From positions 124,001 through 188,000 of the forward strand of contig CAZFEC010000001.1 of the NCBI GenBank assembly GCA_964517435.1: a stretch of 64,000 nucleotides of DNA. Direction: 5' to 3'. Both the position numbers and the translations under genes were made by a program. Positions 15,445 to 24,508 of this stretch are shown here, piece after piece. Numbering within the stretch: position 1 is the first letter of the stretch; every line of letters starts with the position of its first letter. Under the pieces are notes generated by a model. The model ran no database searches. It worked only from the letters and a program-made list of their open reading frames with translations, and was not told where the DNA came from. This DNA is from BS150m-G50 sp964517435 (GTDB lineage: Bacteria; CAIWAD01; BS150m-G50).

Positions 15445-16597
15445 CACGGCTCTCCCCGGTGTACTGGCGGTAAAGTTCGAGGAACTCGGCAACCCGTCTT
15501 TCCCAGGTGTGCAGTGGTGCCTGTTGAGCGGCGTTCTGCGCCAGGCGCCGACGCAGCTCTTCATCCTCAACCAGACGGATGATGGCTGCGGCCAGTCCCT
15601 CCCGGCCGCGATACAAGAACGAATCGACATCAGGCCGCAGGACCTCGCGCACGGCGGGCGTATCCTCCACCAGCATGGGCAGCCCGAGGTGCATGTATTC
15701 GAACACCTTCATCGGAAAACCGATGTCGGACCAGTCGTCCGAGTAGGCGATATCGGTGACCGCGCTGAATTCGGGCAGGCGGCTGTGCGGAACGAATTCG
15801 TGGAAGCAGATGCGCTCAACCGCGCCCAGGCGTTGCGCCCAGCGCCGGTAATAGTTACGAAAGGGCCCGTCACCGACGATCAGAAGCCGCAGCGCCGGAC
15901 AGCGCTCCAGCAGCACCGGCAGCTCCCGGAACAAGTCATCCAGCCGGTGGTTGGAGAGCTTGCCGATGAAGGTCAACCCGACACTGCCGGCGGGCCAGTC
16001 CGGGAGGAGCACCGGTGGGTCGGCCAGCGCGGGCGGCAGGAATTCCGCCGCATCACGTATCACATGCACCGGCTTGGCCGTCCAACGTGACAGCACTTCA
16101 CGGTGCGCGTCGTTGACGGTGGTCAGGAAAGTACTGCCCCAGATGGTCAACCGCTCCAGCAATCCGTAAATGCCCCCCAGCAGCCAGTGCCGCAGCAGGT
16201 TGCGGTTGTTCTTGCGCACCTGATAGAAGTGGATGCCCATCACATCGTAATTCACCGGCCGCCGGTTGAACAGCTTGAACCAGGGCAGTGCCAGTCCGAC
16301 GAACAGCTCATCGACGAACCAGATATCGGGCTGTTCGCGACGTGCAACGCGCACCAGCACCGGCAATAGCAGCAGCGCGAAGCAGAGCATGTCAAACCAT
16401 TTCCAGCGGCTGCCCGGAGTCGGCACCTGGTAGCAGGGCAATCCCGCGAACTCCCGCCTGGGCTTTCCCGCGGAGGGCATGATCAGAACCACTTCCCGGG
16501 CTCTGCTGAAATGCTCCGCGAGCTTGAGATAGCGCAGTATGGCGGCGGGAGTTTTGCCCGCTTCGACGGGGTGCTGCTGTACCATGCAGATCTTCAT
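15437..16597 (-). CDS. Glycosyltransferase, GT4-like
   Basis: 386 residues with a GT-B layout: an N-terminal acceptor domain starting MKICMVQQHPVEAGKTPA, a membrane-associating hydrophobic stretch near residue 75 (FALLLLPVLVRVA), and a C-terminal donor domain with VGLTFIGKLSNHR, RLLIVGDGP and FPMKVFEYMHLGLPMLVEDTPAVREV, the nucleotide-sugar E-x7-E motif region. Adds a sugar from a nucleotide donor to a lipid-linked or surface glycan; both sugars unknown. Start overlaps the stop of the preceding GT4 gene by four bases. Confidence 0.85.
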   Translation of the reverse strand: MKICMVQQHPVEAGKTPAAILRYLKLAEHFSRAREVVLIMPSAGKPRREFAGLPCYQVPTPGSRWKWFDMLCFALLLLPVLVRVARREQPDIWFVDELFVGLALPWFKLFNRRPVNYDVMGIHFYQVRKNNRNLLRHWLLGGIYGLLERLTIWGSTFLTTVNDAHREVLSRWTAKPVHVIRDAAEFLPPALADPPVLLPDWPAGSVGLTFIGKLSNHRLDDLFRELPVLLERCPALRLLIVGDGPFRNYYRRWAQRLGAVERICFHEFVPHSRLPEFSAVTDIAYSDDWSDIGFPMKVFEYMHLGLPMLVEDTPAVREVLRPDVDSFLYRGREGLAAAIIRLVEDEELRRRLAQNAAQQAPLHTWERRVAEFLELYRQYTGESRDE

Positions 16598-17838
16598 CCG
16601 GTCGTTCTCCGAACGTCGATCACCTCGTTGAAAAGCTGTTCGTAGCTGGAGGCGACCTCACGCCAGTTCAACCGTTCGCTGATCAGCTCCCGGGAACGGA
16701 TGCCGAAACGCCGGCGCAGCTCTTCGCTCTGCAGCAGCTTCAGCGCGGTGGCCGTAATCGCGGCGGCATCCTGCTCCGGTACCAGATAGCCGTTTTCGCC
16801 ATCCGTCACGGCCAGGGGGATACCTGTGATCTCGGTCGCGATCACAGGCAGACCGGCGGCCATCGCCTCCAGGATCACATTGGGCAGACCGTCCACATTG
16901 CCGGCCTGGTCGTGTACAGAGGGCATCAGGAAGATGTCGGCCAGCGCCAGATGAGCGCCGATCCGATCCCGCATCAGTTCGCCGGCGAAGATCACCTGCT
17001 GCGCCACTCCGCAATCCCGGGCCAGGCTTTGCAGCTCCTGCTCCAGGTCGCCGGTACCGGCGATCAGCAGGCGCGCCTCCGGATCGACCGCCAGTATTTC
17101 CGGCAGGGCGCGGATGGCGTACTCAAAGCCCTTCTTGTAGACTAGCCGTCCCAGGCAAAGGATGATCTTGCACCCAGCCAGACCGTACTGTCGACGCAGT
17201 ACGTCGCTCTCTTCCGCGGAGAGGGCAGGCGTCTCCAGCGCCGGATCGACGGCGTAGGGTATCACCCGGCTCTGCAGTCTGGGAAAGCCGGTGGCGCAGA
17301 TCCGGTCGCGAAGTTCGGGCGAGCAGGAGGTCAGCCGGGTCAGAGTGCGATTGGTGAAGCGGGTCATCAACCGGTAGGGTCCGCCCTTCTCCGCGACGAA
17401 GACATCCGATCCGTGCAGGGTGGCCACCAGCGGCACACCGGTCAGCTGGGAGACGATCGCCGCCATGAATCCGTTGGGCAGAAACCAGTGGGCCTGCAGG
17501 AGGTCCGGCTGCACCCGCCTTACCAGGCGGTAGAAAGCCAGGGTGCCGGCAACCAGCATGAGCGGCGACAGCAGCAGCATGCCGAACTTGAGCCGGACAT
17601 CGGCGTGGATCGTGCGGGAATAGCCGAGGAGATGCAGACGCGACGGCCAGACATAGCGGTAATGGTGCAACTGCACCCGCTTACCGTTCCGGTCGGCGCT
17701 GAACTGCTCATCCCAGGCAGTGAGCAGGTGAACTTCGTGTCCGCGCGAGGCCAGCTCCTCCATCAGGAATTCGACAAAAGGGCCGTTGGTGTCGCGTGGA
17801 AATCGGGGATAAGTATGTGTAAGGGCGCAGATTTTCAA
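16594..17838 (-). CDS. Glycosyltransferase family 4 protein
   Basis: 414 residues, GT-B fold. N-terminal MKICALTHTYPRFPRDTNGPF with the glycine-rich loop region, a hydrophobic membrane-contact patch (LLLSPLMLVAGTLAFY), HWFLPNGFMA and TLHGSDVF, then donor-site LCLGRLVYKKGFEYAI, LLIAGTGDLE and DGLPNVILEAMAAGLPVIATEITGIP with the E-x7-E pattern. Likely a cytoplasmic-face mannosyl- or glucosyltransferase for a surface glycan; specificity is not readable. Coupled to both neighbours by four-base overlaps. Confidence 0.89.
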   Translation of the reverse strand: MKICALTHTYPRFPRDTNGPFVEFLMEELASRGHEVHLLTAWDEQFSADRNGKRVQLHHYRYVWPSRLHLLGYSRTIHADVRLKFGMLLLSPLMLVAGTLAFYRLVRRVQPDLLQAHWFLPNGFMAAIVSQLTGVPLVATLHGSDVFVAEKGGPYRLMTRFTNRTLTRLTSCSPELRDRICATGFPRLQSRVIPYAVDPALETPALSAEESDVLRRQYGLAGCKIILCLGRLVYKKGFEYAIRALPEILAVDPEARLLIAGTGDLEQELQSLARDCGVAQQVIFAGELMRDRIGAHLALADIFLMPSVHDQAGNVDGLPNVILEAMAAGLPVIATEITGIPLAVTDGENGYLVPEQDAAAITATALKLLQSEELRRRFGIRSRELISERLNWREVASSYEQLFNEVIDVRRTTG

Positions 17839-18761
17839 TCCAGCTCCTGCTCATGAATCGAGTAGTCGGGACGCGGAACCGTGCTGGAGATCATCTCGCC
17901 CAGCAGCCCGAACGAGATGAACTGAACGCCGACGATGATTGCCAGAAGTCCGAAGAGGAGCAGCGGGCGGTTGGAGAGCGAGTTACCGCTCAGCTTCCAC
18001 CAGATCAGGTAGGCCATCACCACCGAACCGAAGAGGATCGAGAGCATACCGATGAAGCCGAACAGGTGGAGCGGCTTGCGGGTGAAGCGGGAGAGAAAGA
18101 TCACCGTGAGCAGATCCATCGGTCCCTTGAAGAAGCGGCCGACGCCGTATTTGGTGACGCCGTGGCGGCGCGGGTGATGCCGCACCACTATCTCTCCCAC
18201 CCGGAAACCGCGCGCCGCCGCGAGGGCGGGGATGTAGCGATGCAGCTCGCCGTATATCTCCACCTCTTCGATCACCTGGCGCCGGTAGGCCTTGAAGCCG
18301 CAGTTGAAGTCATGCAGGCGAACACCGGCGAAGATCGAAGTCACCCGGTTGAAGAGACGGGAGGGTAAGGTTTTGCTCAAGGGATCATGCCGCTTTTTTT
18401 TCCAGCCGGAAACCAGGTCATAACCTGCATCCAGCATCTCCAGGAAACGGGGAATCTCGCGGGGATCATCCTGCAGATCGGCGTCCAGCGTGAAAACGGT
18501 GTCCCCCTTGACCACCCGGAAGCCGGCGGCCAGCGCGGCCGCTTTGCCGCTGTTGCTGCGCAGACGGATGTACTTCAGACGGCGTTCCTGCTCACGCCAC
18601 TCCTTCAACAGGGGAGAGGTGCCGTCGGTAGAACCGTCGTCCACTACCAGGATTTCCCAGTCGGGGGTGATCCGTTCCAGTTCCTCCCGCACCAGCTGCA
18701 GGAGTTCCGGCAACGATTCCGCCTCGTTATAGCTGGGAATCAGAACCGATATCGCTGTCAT
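17835..18761 (-). CDS. GT2 polyprenyl-phosphate glycosyltransferase (GtrB/DPM-like)
   Basis: 308 residues. N-terminal GT-A domain: VLIPSYNEAESLPELL, VVDDGSTDGTS, and LDADLQDDP with the DxD metal site. Two C-terminal membrane helices (GFIGMLSILFGSVVMAYLIW and LFGLLAIIVGVQFISFGLL) place it in the GtrB/dolichol-phosphate-mannose-synthase-like branch that loads one sugar from a nucleotide donor onto undecaprenyl phosphate. It can supply lipid-linked sugar to the adjacent pathway. The start overlaps the lipoprotein gene by 35 bases. Confidence 0.9.
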   Translation of the reverse strand: MTAISVLIPSYNEAESLPELLQLVREELERITPDWEILVVDDGSTDGTSPLLKEWREQERRLKYIRLRSNSGKAAALAAGFRVVKGDTVFTLDADLQDDPREIPRFLEMLDAGYDLVSGWKKKRHDPLSKTLPSRLFNRVTSIFAGVRLHDFNCGFKAYRRQVIEEVEIYGELHRYIPALAAARGFRVGEIVVRHHPRRHGVTKYGVGRFFKGPMDLLTVIFLSRFTRKPLHLFGFIGMLSILFGSVVMAYLIWWKLSGNSLSNRPLLLFGLLAIIVGVQFISFGLLGEMISSTVPRPDYSIHEQELD

Positions 18762-19392
18762 ACTTTTCCGGCTCCTTTACGGTTATGGTGATCTGCAGCT
18801 CGTCCTGCTCAGTATACCTAATAGACCTGGGCCAGATTCCGATGCCGGGCAGCTGCCTGAAGGCGTAATCCAACCAGCGGGTGCCGGTCTCATCCAGCAC
18901 TATCCGGGCCGGTTGGTTGCGGTCGTCGAAGCTGACACCGACTCCGGTCACTCCCGGCTCCGTCTCCAGCCACGGTACCGCCCAGAAATAAGAATAGGCA
19001 TCCGCTGCAGTAATTTCCAGTGAATCCGCCCCGCCTAGCGGCAGCGGCAAGCCGTCATCGCTCGGCCACCCGCTCCGGTACTCGAGCTTATCGTCCACGA
19101 TGCGGATTTCGATCAGCGGGGTACCGAAGGGTGTCGAGACGGTGAGATCCAATGTGTCGACGACCTTGTCGGTCGCATAGTGCAGATGATACGGCAACGT
19201 CAGCTGATCGCTGCGACGGGAAAGCACGCTGATGTATCCGTTCCAGTCGACCGCGCGCAGCGACTCGCTTTGCCGCACATATTGATCCAGCCAGGCGGAG
19301 CGGGCAGTGCCGGCCAGGTCGGAAACCGGCGGGGCGGCGCATCGCGACAGCAGGATCAGGATAAACCAGAGGAGCAGCCGATGGCGGAACAC
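18727..19392 (-). CDS. Outer-membrane lipoprotein, possibly LolB/DUF4292-like
   Basis: 221 residues. The GTG at 19392 has GGGAGG four bases upstream and begins a lipoprotein signal ending LLSRC with C18. The mature part alternates hydrophobic and polar residues as in an antiparallel sheet (WNGYISVLSRR, LDLTVSTPFGTPLIEIRIVDDKL), which together with first place in a glycan/peptidoglycan operon suggests a LolB- or DUF4292-like lipid-binding barrel. That assignment rests on fold impression only. An upstream frame extends to 19557 but has no ribosome site and an unlikely composition. Confidence 0.6.
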   Translation of the reverse strand: MFRHRLLLWFILILLSRCAAPPVSDLAGTARSAWLDQYVRQSESLRAVDWNGYISVLSRRSDQLTLPYHLHYATDKVVDTLDLTVSTPFGTPLIEIRIVDDKLEYRSGWPSDDGLPLPLGGADSLEITAADAYSYFWAVPWLETEPGVTGVGVSFDDRNQPARIVLDETGTRWLDYAFRQLPGIGIWPRSIRYTEQDELQITITVKEPEKYDSDIGSDSQL

Positions 19393-19740
19393 ACACCCTC
19401 CCGGTGTATTGCGGATAACATCAAGCCGGCGAAACTGGACGCAACAATATAGAGGCGGACCGTTTCCGGAACAAGTGGGCAACGGCGCCTTCGTTTTCCA
19501 GGTAAGGCGAAGGGGGAATGATACTCTTGAGATATACCCGGCGGAACAGCCGGCCATGATTTCAGCGATTTGACGATTTCCGGAGTGTCCGGCTCGCGAG
19601 TTTACCGCGATTTCAGGAGAATTTGGTTGAAAAGTGCCGCGATCAGGTCATTCAAACCGGAGGTGGCACCGTTTCCAGCCGCGGTTGCAACAACCTTTCG
19701 CATTGATATTACTACTCTTACGCAGCAACAGAATCCAAAT

Positions 19741-19767
19741 TAAAGTTTTTTAGGGACCTCACGATAA
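19741..19767 (+). promoter_or_regulatory. Sigma-28 (FliA) promoter of the flagellin gene
   Basis: TAAAGTTT (19741-19748), 11 bases, CACGATAA (19760-19767). The first element is a full match and the second six of eight to the TAAAGTTT-N11-GCCGATAA consensus, with exact spacing. The transcript start near 19775 gives a leader of about 85 bases. Confidence 0.85.
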
Positions 19768-19858
19768 CATATGTGGAGGCGCACCAGCTCCTCCCGAAAT
19801 GGTCACTGAAACGAAACGAAATCGAACGAACCAAGGAATAGAACCACGGGAGAATGCC

Positions 19859-20701
19859 ATGAGTATGAGAATCAATCACAATGTGCTGGGAATGACCGCA
19901 CATCGCAATCTCTGGCGAACCCAGCAGTACATGGATCAAGCTGTAAACCGGCTCTCATCCGGTTTGCGCATCAACAACGCCTGGGAGGATCCGGCGGGAT
20001 TGGCGGTCTCGGAGAAATTCCGGGCTCAGATCGCCAGCATGGCGGAAGCGGAACGTAACGCCAACTACGCTGTGAATCTGCTGAATACGGCGGAAGGTGC
20101 GCTTTCAGTCATTGATGAAAAGCTGATCCGGCTGCGGGCGCTGGCTGTTCAAGCCTCGAATGGAACGTTGACCTCGCTTGACCGTTCTTATCTCGATGTC
20201 GAATTCCAGCAGTTGAAGAGCGAAATCACCAGGATCGCCAATGTGACCAATTACAACGGTCTCAACCTGCTGGACGGCACCTACTCTTCCGGTACCACCG
20301 GCATCAAGCTGCACATCGGCACCTACAATGTCTCCAACGAGGATTACTATCACATCAACCTGGCCGATATGACCTCCAGCGGTCTCGGTCTGGGCGATAC
20401 AGTGATGCTGACGACTACCGCCAATGCGCAGAGCGCCATCGATATCATCGACAGCGCGATCGACACCAAGGTGACGGAGCGGACCCGCCTCGGTTCCTAT
20501 GTCGAGCGTCTCCACAAGACGATTCTGAACCTGCAGGTCTCGCAGGAGACGGCGACCTCATCGGAATCGCAGATTCGCGACGCCGACATGGCTCTGGAGA
20601 TGTCCAACTTTGTACGCTCGCAGATCCTGATGCAGTCTGGCATTTCCATGCTGGCGCAGGCGAATCAGTTACCGGCACTGGTAGCCGGATTGATCGGCTG
20701 A
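19859..20701 (+). CDS. fliC: Flagellin (short form)
   Basis: 280 residues; forms the flagellar filament after export by the flagellar type III system. Conserved N-terminal region (MSMRINHNV, NRLSSGLRINNAWEDPAGLAVSE, LLNTAEGALSVIDEKLIRLRALAVQASN) and C-terminal region (RTRLGSYVERL, RDADMALEMSNFVRSQILMQSGISMLAQANQ) are intact, with only about 80 residues between, so the surface D2/D3 domains are missing. GGGAG lies 7 bases before the ATG; the frame stays open upstream but includes the leader. Single-gene unit with its own FliA promoter and terminator; no other flagellar genes are in the window. Confidence 0.95.
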   Translation: MSMRINHNVLGMTAHRNLWRTQQYMDQAVNRLSSGLRINNAWEDPAGLAVSEKFRAQIASMAEAERNANYAVNLLNTAEGALSVIDEKLIRLRALAVQASNGTLTSLDRSYLDVEFQQLKSEITRIANVTNYNGLNLLDGTYSSGTTGIKLHIGTYNVSNEDYYHINLADMTSSGLGLGDTVMLTTTANAQSAIDIIDSAIDTKVTERTRLGSYVERLHKTILNLQVSQETATSSESQIRDADMALEMSNFVRSQILMQSGISMLAQANQLPALVAGLIG

Positions 20702-20743
20702 TTTTCAAGGCGATTCCCGCACCTTAAAACGTGGTATATTCCT

Positions 20744-20784
20744 GGGCGTGACCGTGCCAAAGCGGTCACGCCCGTTCTTTTTTC
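20744..20784 (+). terminator. Rho-independent terminator of the flagellin gene
   Basis: GGGCGTGACCG (20744-20754) pairs perfectly with CGGTCACGCCC (20763-20773), followed by GTTCTTTTTTC. The T-run is only on the plus strand. Confidence 0.92.
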
Positions 20785-20812
20785 TAACCGGGCAGCGTGG
20801 GAGCAGCCGCGT

Positions 20813-21622
20813 TCAGATCCACATTTGCATTAGATAGAGAGCGGGCAGGGTCAGAATAAAGGTGTCGAAACGGTCGATGAAGCCGCCGTGTCCCGGCAGC
20901 AGAGTGGAGGCGTCTTTAATTTCAACGCTGCGCTTGAACCGGGAAGCCACCAGATCGCCGAGCGGTCCCAGCAGCACCATCAGCAGCGCGCCGCTCCAGA
21001 GGAGCGTGACGGGCAGCGACATCCAGAAACCGGCCAGCCAGGCTACCAGCAGACCAGCCACTGTACCGCCTCCCCAACCTTCCACCGTCTTTTTAGGACT
21101 GATCTCCGGGCAAAGCTGGTGACGACCGTAGGCGCGGCCGACAAAGTAAGCCCCGGTGTCGACCGCCCAGGCGACCAGAAACACCAGCAGCAGGAGCTGG
21201 GCTCCGTGGGGCTGCTGGCGGAGTGGGATCAACAGCGAAAACGGCAGAATCACCACCCAGATGATGTGGTATACGCCGGCGGTGGTCAGCAGTGCGTTGA
21301 TGTTGCTGCGGAACAGTTCGATCGCCAGGAGCAGCAGGGAAAAGGTGAGCAGGATACTCAGGAGGATGTTGAGGTTGTCCGGCAGAAAGTGAAAAGCCGC
21401 GGGGATCAGCAGCGCCGCCGCCAGGGGTACCAGCCGCTGGGCTTTAGCGCCGGCTCGCCGCCACAGGGTAAGCAGTTCGGTAGTAGCGGCTACCGTGATG
21501 GCCATCGTCACCAGCAGCAGCAGCCAACCGCCCAGCAATATTGCCAGCAGCAATATCGGGATCCCGATCAATGCGACGATGACGCGCTGCGTAAGCGTGC
21601 TTTTGCTGCGTACGAAACTCAT
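20813..21622 (-). CDS. cdsA: Phosphatidate cytidylyltransferase
   Basis: 269 residues, normal for the family. Integral membrane enzyme making CDP-diacylglycerol from CTP and phosphatidic acid, the branch point for bacterial phospholipids. About seven hydrophobic segments are seen, and the C-terminal signature SPKKTVEGWGGG ... GDLVASRFKRSVEIKDASTLLPGHGGFIDRFD carries the catalytic aspartates. Start coupled to the folD stop by four bases. Last gene of the aroQ-to-cdsA operon. Confidence 0.95.
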   Translation of the reverse strand: MSFVRSKSTLTQRVIVALIGIPILLLAILLGGWLLLLVTMAITVAATTELLTLWRRAGAKAQRLVPLAAALLIPAAFHFLPDNLNILLSILLTFSLLLLAIELFRSNINALLTTAGVYHIIWVVILPFSLLIPLRQQPHGAQLLLLVFLVAWAVDTGAYFVGRAYGRHQLCPEISPKKTVEGWGGGTVAGLLVAWLAGFWMSLPVTLLWSGALLMVLLGPLGDLVASRFKRSVEIKDASTLLPGHGGFIDRFDTFILTLPALYLMQMWI

Positions 21623-22500
21623 ACGGATTCTCCCGTCTCCGCCGCGCGCAGGGTGTTGCTCAGCAGCATGGCTATCGTCATCGGCCCCACCCCGCCGGGC
21701 ACCGGTGTGATGGCGGCGACGACTGGCTCCACTTCGTCGAAAGCGACGTCGCCCACCAGGCGGTAACCCCGCTTGGCCGAGCTGTCCTCCACGCGATTGA
21801 TGCCGACATCGATGACCACCGCTCCCGGCTTGACCATATCACCGCGGATCAGCCGGGGGCTGCCGATCGCGGCGATGAGTAAATCGGCGCCGCGGGTAAC
21901 GGCGGCAAGGTCGGCGGTGCGGGAATGGCATACGGTCACCGTCGCGTCACCGTATTCTCCCTTCTGCATCAGGAGCGCTGCGAGCGGTTTACCGACGATG
22001 TGACTGCGGCCGACGATCACCGCCTGCTTGCCCCGGGTCGGCAACTGGTAGCGACGCAGCAGCTCCAGGATACCCAGTGGCGTGGCCGGTATGAAGCCGG
22101 GCTGCTCCAGCAGCAGGTTGCCGATGCTCTGGGGATGGAACCCGTCGACATCCTTGGCGGGGTAGATGCGGTTGATGATGCGCTGTTCATTGAGGTGCTT
22201 CGGCAGCGGCAGCTGCACAAGAATGCCGTGCACGGCGGGGGACTCGTTCTGTTCCTGGACGACAGCCTCCAGGCCGGCCTGCGAGATCTCCGCCGGCAGA
22301 CGTATCACGTTGGAGTTGATGCCGGCCTGGTGACAGGCTTTCTCCTTGCTGCGGACGTAAACCTGTGAGGCGGGATCCTCCCCTACCAGTATCGCGGTCA
22401 GACCGGGCGTGATGCCCCGCTGCACCAACTCCTCCACGCGGGCGGCGATTTCAGCCCGTACAGCCTGACCGGTCTGTTTACCGTCGATTATCCGTGCCAC
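21619..22500 (-). CDS. folD: Methylenetetrahydrofolate dehydrogenase/cyclohydrolase
   Basis: 293 residues. Bifunctional cytoplasmic enzyme converting 5,10-methylene- to 10-formyl-tetrahydrofolate with NAD(P). Seen: YVRSKEKACHQAGI with the catalytic Y and K, VQLPLPKHL, DVDGFHP, GRSHIVGKPLA in the nucleotide-binding domain, and the C-terminal PVPGGVGPMTIAML. Overlaps the upstream glycosyltransferase by 13 bases, so it is transcribed with the polysaccharide genes. One-carbon function is not linked to them in any evident way. Confidence 0.97.
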   Translation of the reverse strand: MARIIDGKQTGQAVRAEIAARVEELVQRGITPGLTAILVGEDPASQVYVRSKEKACHQAGINSNVIRLPAEISQAGLEAVVQEQNESPAVHGILVQLPLPKHLNEQRIINRIYPAKDVDGFHPQSIGNLLLEQPGFIPATPLGILELLRRYQLPTRGKQAVIVGRSHIVGKPLAALLMQKGEYGDATVTVCHSRTADLAAVTRGADLLIAAIGSPRLIRGDMVKPGAVVIDVGINRVEDSSAKRGYRLVGDVAFDEVEPVVAAITPVPGGVGPMTIAMLLSNTLRAAETGESV

Positions 22501-23402
22501 AGGCGATCTCCTTTGCGTAAACCCTTGACAGTCGCCAGCCAGAGAGCCAGGTCGTAAAACTTATCCGGCAACCGAATGTACCGCAATGGTTTTTCTACCG
22601 CCACCAGCAACGCGACCAGAACTTCCGCCAGACCGAATCGCAGCCAGAAGCGCCGCCAGCGTTGACAGCCGCCCGGCTGCAGGGGTTCCAGCTGCAGCTC
22701 CCGGATCAGTTGCGGGTGGCGCCGGAGCAGACGAGGGAGATTGTGACGGCCGTAAATCTCCTGGTTGGCTACATGTCCGGCGAAGCTGCGCCGCTGATGA
22801 TGCAGCGCCAGCGCCGCCGAGTTGAATCGAAAGCGGACGCCCTGTTCAGCCAGCCTCAAACCCAGCTCCATATCCTCACCGCCCCAGTAGCGAAGTTCGG
22901 CATTGAAACCACCCGTGCGTTGCAACAGAGCGTACGGCACCATGGCGTTGCAGGTGACAAAATAGCGGGCCGGCAGATCGCCCTGTTCCCGGTACTTCCA
23001 GGCACCGCGGGTCTCCAGATAGCGCTGGAAGCCGCCGCGGCCGCTCGCAGCCGAGAACCGGACGCGTCCGAGCCAGACGAGATCGGGTTGCGCCTGCTCC
23101 AGGTGTACCCGGAGGAAATCAGCCGGCACGGTCAGGTCCGCATCGAGGAAAACCACCTGCTCGCCCCTGACCTGTTCCAGTCCGGCGTTGCGGGCCGCGG
23201 CGCGGCCCCGGTTCTCAGGCAGTACAACGGCGGTGATATCGGTCTGTTCCCGGAGCCAGGCGGCGGTACCGTCGCTGGAACCGTCGTCTACCACCACCAG
23301 CTGATACTGCCCGGCATCCAGGTCCTGCTCCCGCAGGGAAGCCAGGCAACGCTGCAGACCGGGCAGATCGTTCCAGGTCGGAATGACAACACTCAGGCGC
23401 AC
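22488..23402 (-). CDS. Glycosyltransferase family 2 protein
   Basis: 304 residues with a GT-A domain: SVVIPTWNDLPGLQRCLASL, VVVDDGSSDGTAAWL, RGRAAARNAGLEQ, FLDADLTVP with the DxD, and WGGEDMELGLRLAEQG, the acceptor-side ED motif. No membrane helices beyond a weak C-terminal hydrophobic patch. Transfers a sugar of unknown kind in the surface-polysaccharide set that continues upstream. Two bases separate it from the GT4 gene. Confidence 0.89.
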   Translation of the reverse strand: MRLSVVIPTWNDLPGLQRCLASLREQDLDAGQYQLVVVDDGSSDGTAAWLREQTDITAVVLPENRGRAAARNAGLEQVRGEQVVFLDADLTVPADFLRVHLEQAQPDLVWLGRVRFSAASGRGGFQRYLETRGAWKYREQGDLPARYFVTCNAMVPYALLQRTGGFNAELRYWGGEDMELGLRLAEQGVRFRFNSAALALHHQRRSFAGHVANQEIYGRHNLPRLLRRHPQLIRELQLEPLQPGGCQRWRRFWLRFGLAEVLVALLVAVEKPLRYIRLPDKFYDLALWLATVKGLRKGDRLWHG

Positions 23403-23404
23403 TG

Positions 23405-24508
23405 TTAGCTTACCTCCCTCACCGCTTCCAGAAAACGCTGCTCCTCCCGCTCCCAGTTCAGTTCGGCGGCGGCACGCACCAGACCGTCACGATAACTCCC
23501 GCGACGCCATTCGGAAACCAGTTCCCTGATGCTCGCCGTGATCGCCCGGCTATCGCTGGGATCGGTGCCGATCCCGATACCATACTCATCCACGATCCGC
23601 ATCAACTCCGGAAAAGCGGACACCAGCAGCGGCAGACCGGCCTGGATGTATTCAAAGAGCTTGTTGGGCAACAGGTACTGGTATGACTTTCCCAGCGGCG
23701 GAATCAGGATCACGCCGATGTCGGCCGCGGCGGTGAGACGGGGCAGTTCCCCCGGTGTCACCCGCGGGTGAAAACGGATCCGGTCGGTGAGACCGTTGCG
23801 CTCCACCCATTCCTGCAGAGAAGACAACAGCGGGCCGCCGCCCAGGTAAACCAGAACGCAATCCGGTAGTTCCCGCATCGCTGCATTGAGCGGCGTAAAA
23901 TCGTAGGCTGCCCACAAACCACCCTGGTAGAGCAGGAGGGGACGCTCCGGGGGTAGCTGCAGGCGCCGGCGCAGGTCATCATTCGGCTCAGCGGCTTGGC
24001 GGCGTGATACGTTGCGAATCACCCGGCCAGGCTCCACGCCATACAGCGACCGCAGTTCCCGCTCGATACTCTCGCAGACCGTCATCCAGCCGGTGGCTCG
24101 CCGGATGCCGTAGCGTTCCAGGAAGTACCAGAATTTCCGGATCAGCGGCCGCCGGACGACGGTGCCCAGCTCGGTGAAGTACTCACGGGAATCGTAGAGC
24201 AACGGCCGGCAGCGCCGGCGTAGGGCGAGTGGAAACAGTGCCGGCGGATCAATCGCCAGGAAGCAATCGGCCTCCAGGCTTCCCGCCAGCCGGTAGAGAC
24301 GCCACATGAATGATAGAAAGTAGCGTTTAAGCCGCCGGCGCGGACGCAAAGGCAGCTGTAACAGCTCCACGCCCTGGAACGGGTGTTCACTTCCCCTGGC
24401 GGCGATCAGCGTTACCCGCCAGCCATCGGCCTGCAGGGATTCAACCATCCGGAGCAGGCGTGTTTCGTGATACAAATCCGACAGGATCGCGATAACGATG
24501 TGCTTCAT
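23405..24508 (-). CDS. Glycosyltransferase, GT4-like
   Basis: 367 residues, GT-B type. N-terminal KHIVIAILSDLYHETRLLRMVESL, the CFLAIDPPALFPLAL motif, RPLLYDSREYFTEL, and donor-side ERPLLLYQGGLWAAYDFTPL, VYLGGGPLL and YLLPNKLFEYIQAGLPLLVSAFPEL. Works on nucleotide sugars at the inner face of the membrane; specificity unknown. Overlaps the deacetylase-like gene by four bases. Confidence 0.86.
   Translation of the reverse strand: MKHIVIAILSDLYHETRLLRMVESLQADGWRVTLIAARGSEHPFQGVELLQLPLRPRRRLKRYFLSFMWRLYRLAGSLEADCFLAIDPPALFPLALRRRCRPLLYDSREYFTELGTVVRRPLIRKFWYFLERYGIRRATGWMTVCESIERELRSLYGVEPGRVIRNVSRRQAAEPNDDLRRRLQLPPERPLLLYQGGLWAAYDFTPLNAAMRELPDCVLVYLGGGPLLSSLQEWVERNGLTDRIRFHPRVTPGELPRLTAAADIGVILIPPLGKSYQYLLPNKLFEYIQAGLPLLVSAFPELMRIVDEYGIGIGTDPSDSRAITASIRELVSEWRRGSYRDGLVRAAAELNWEREEQRFLEAVREVS

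Noticed and set aside
19664..19697. TGGCAC near the flagellin promoter as a sigma-54 site
   Set aside because: TTGC does not follow after five bases; the sigma-28 promoter explains the gene.
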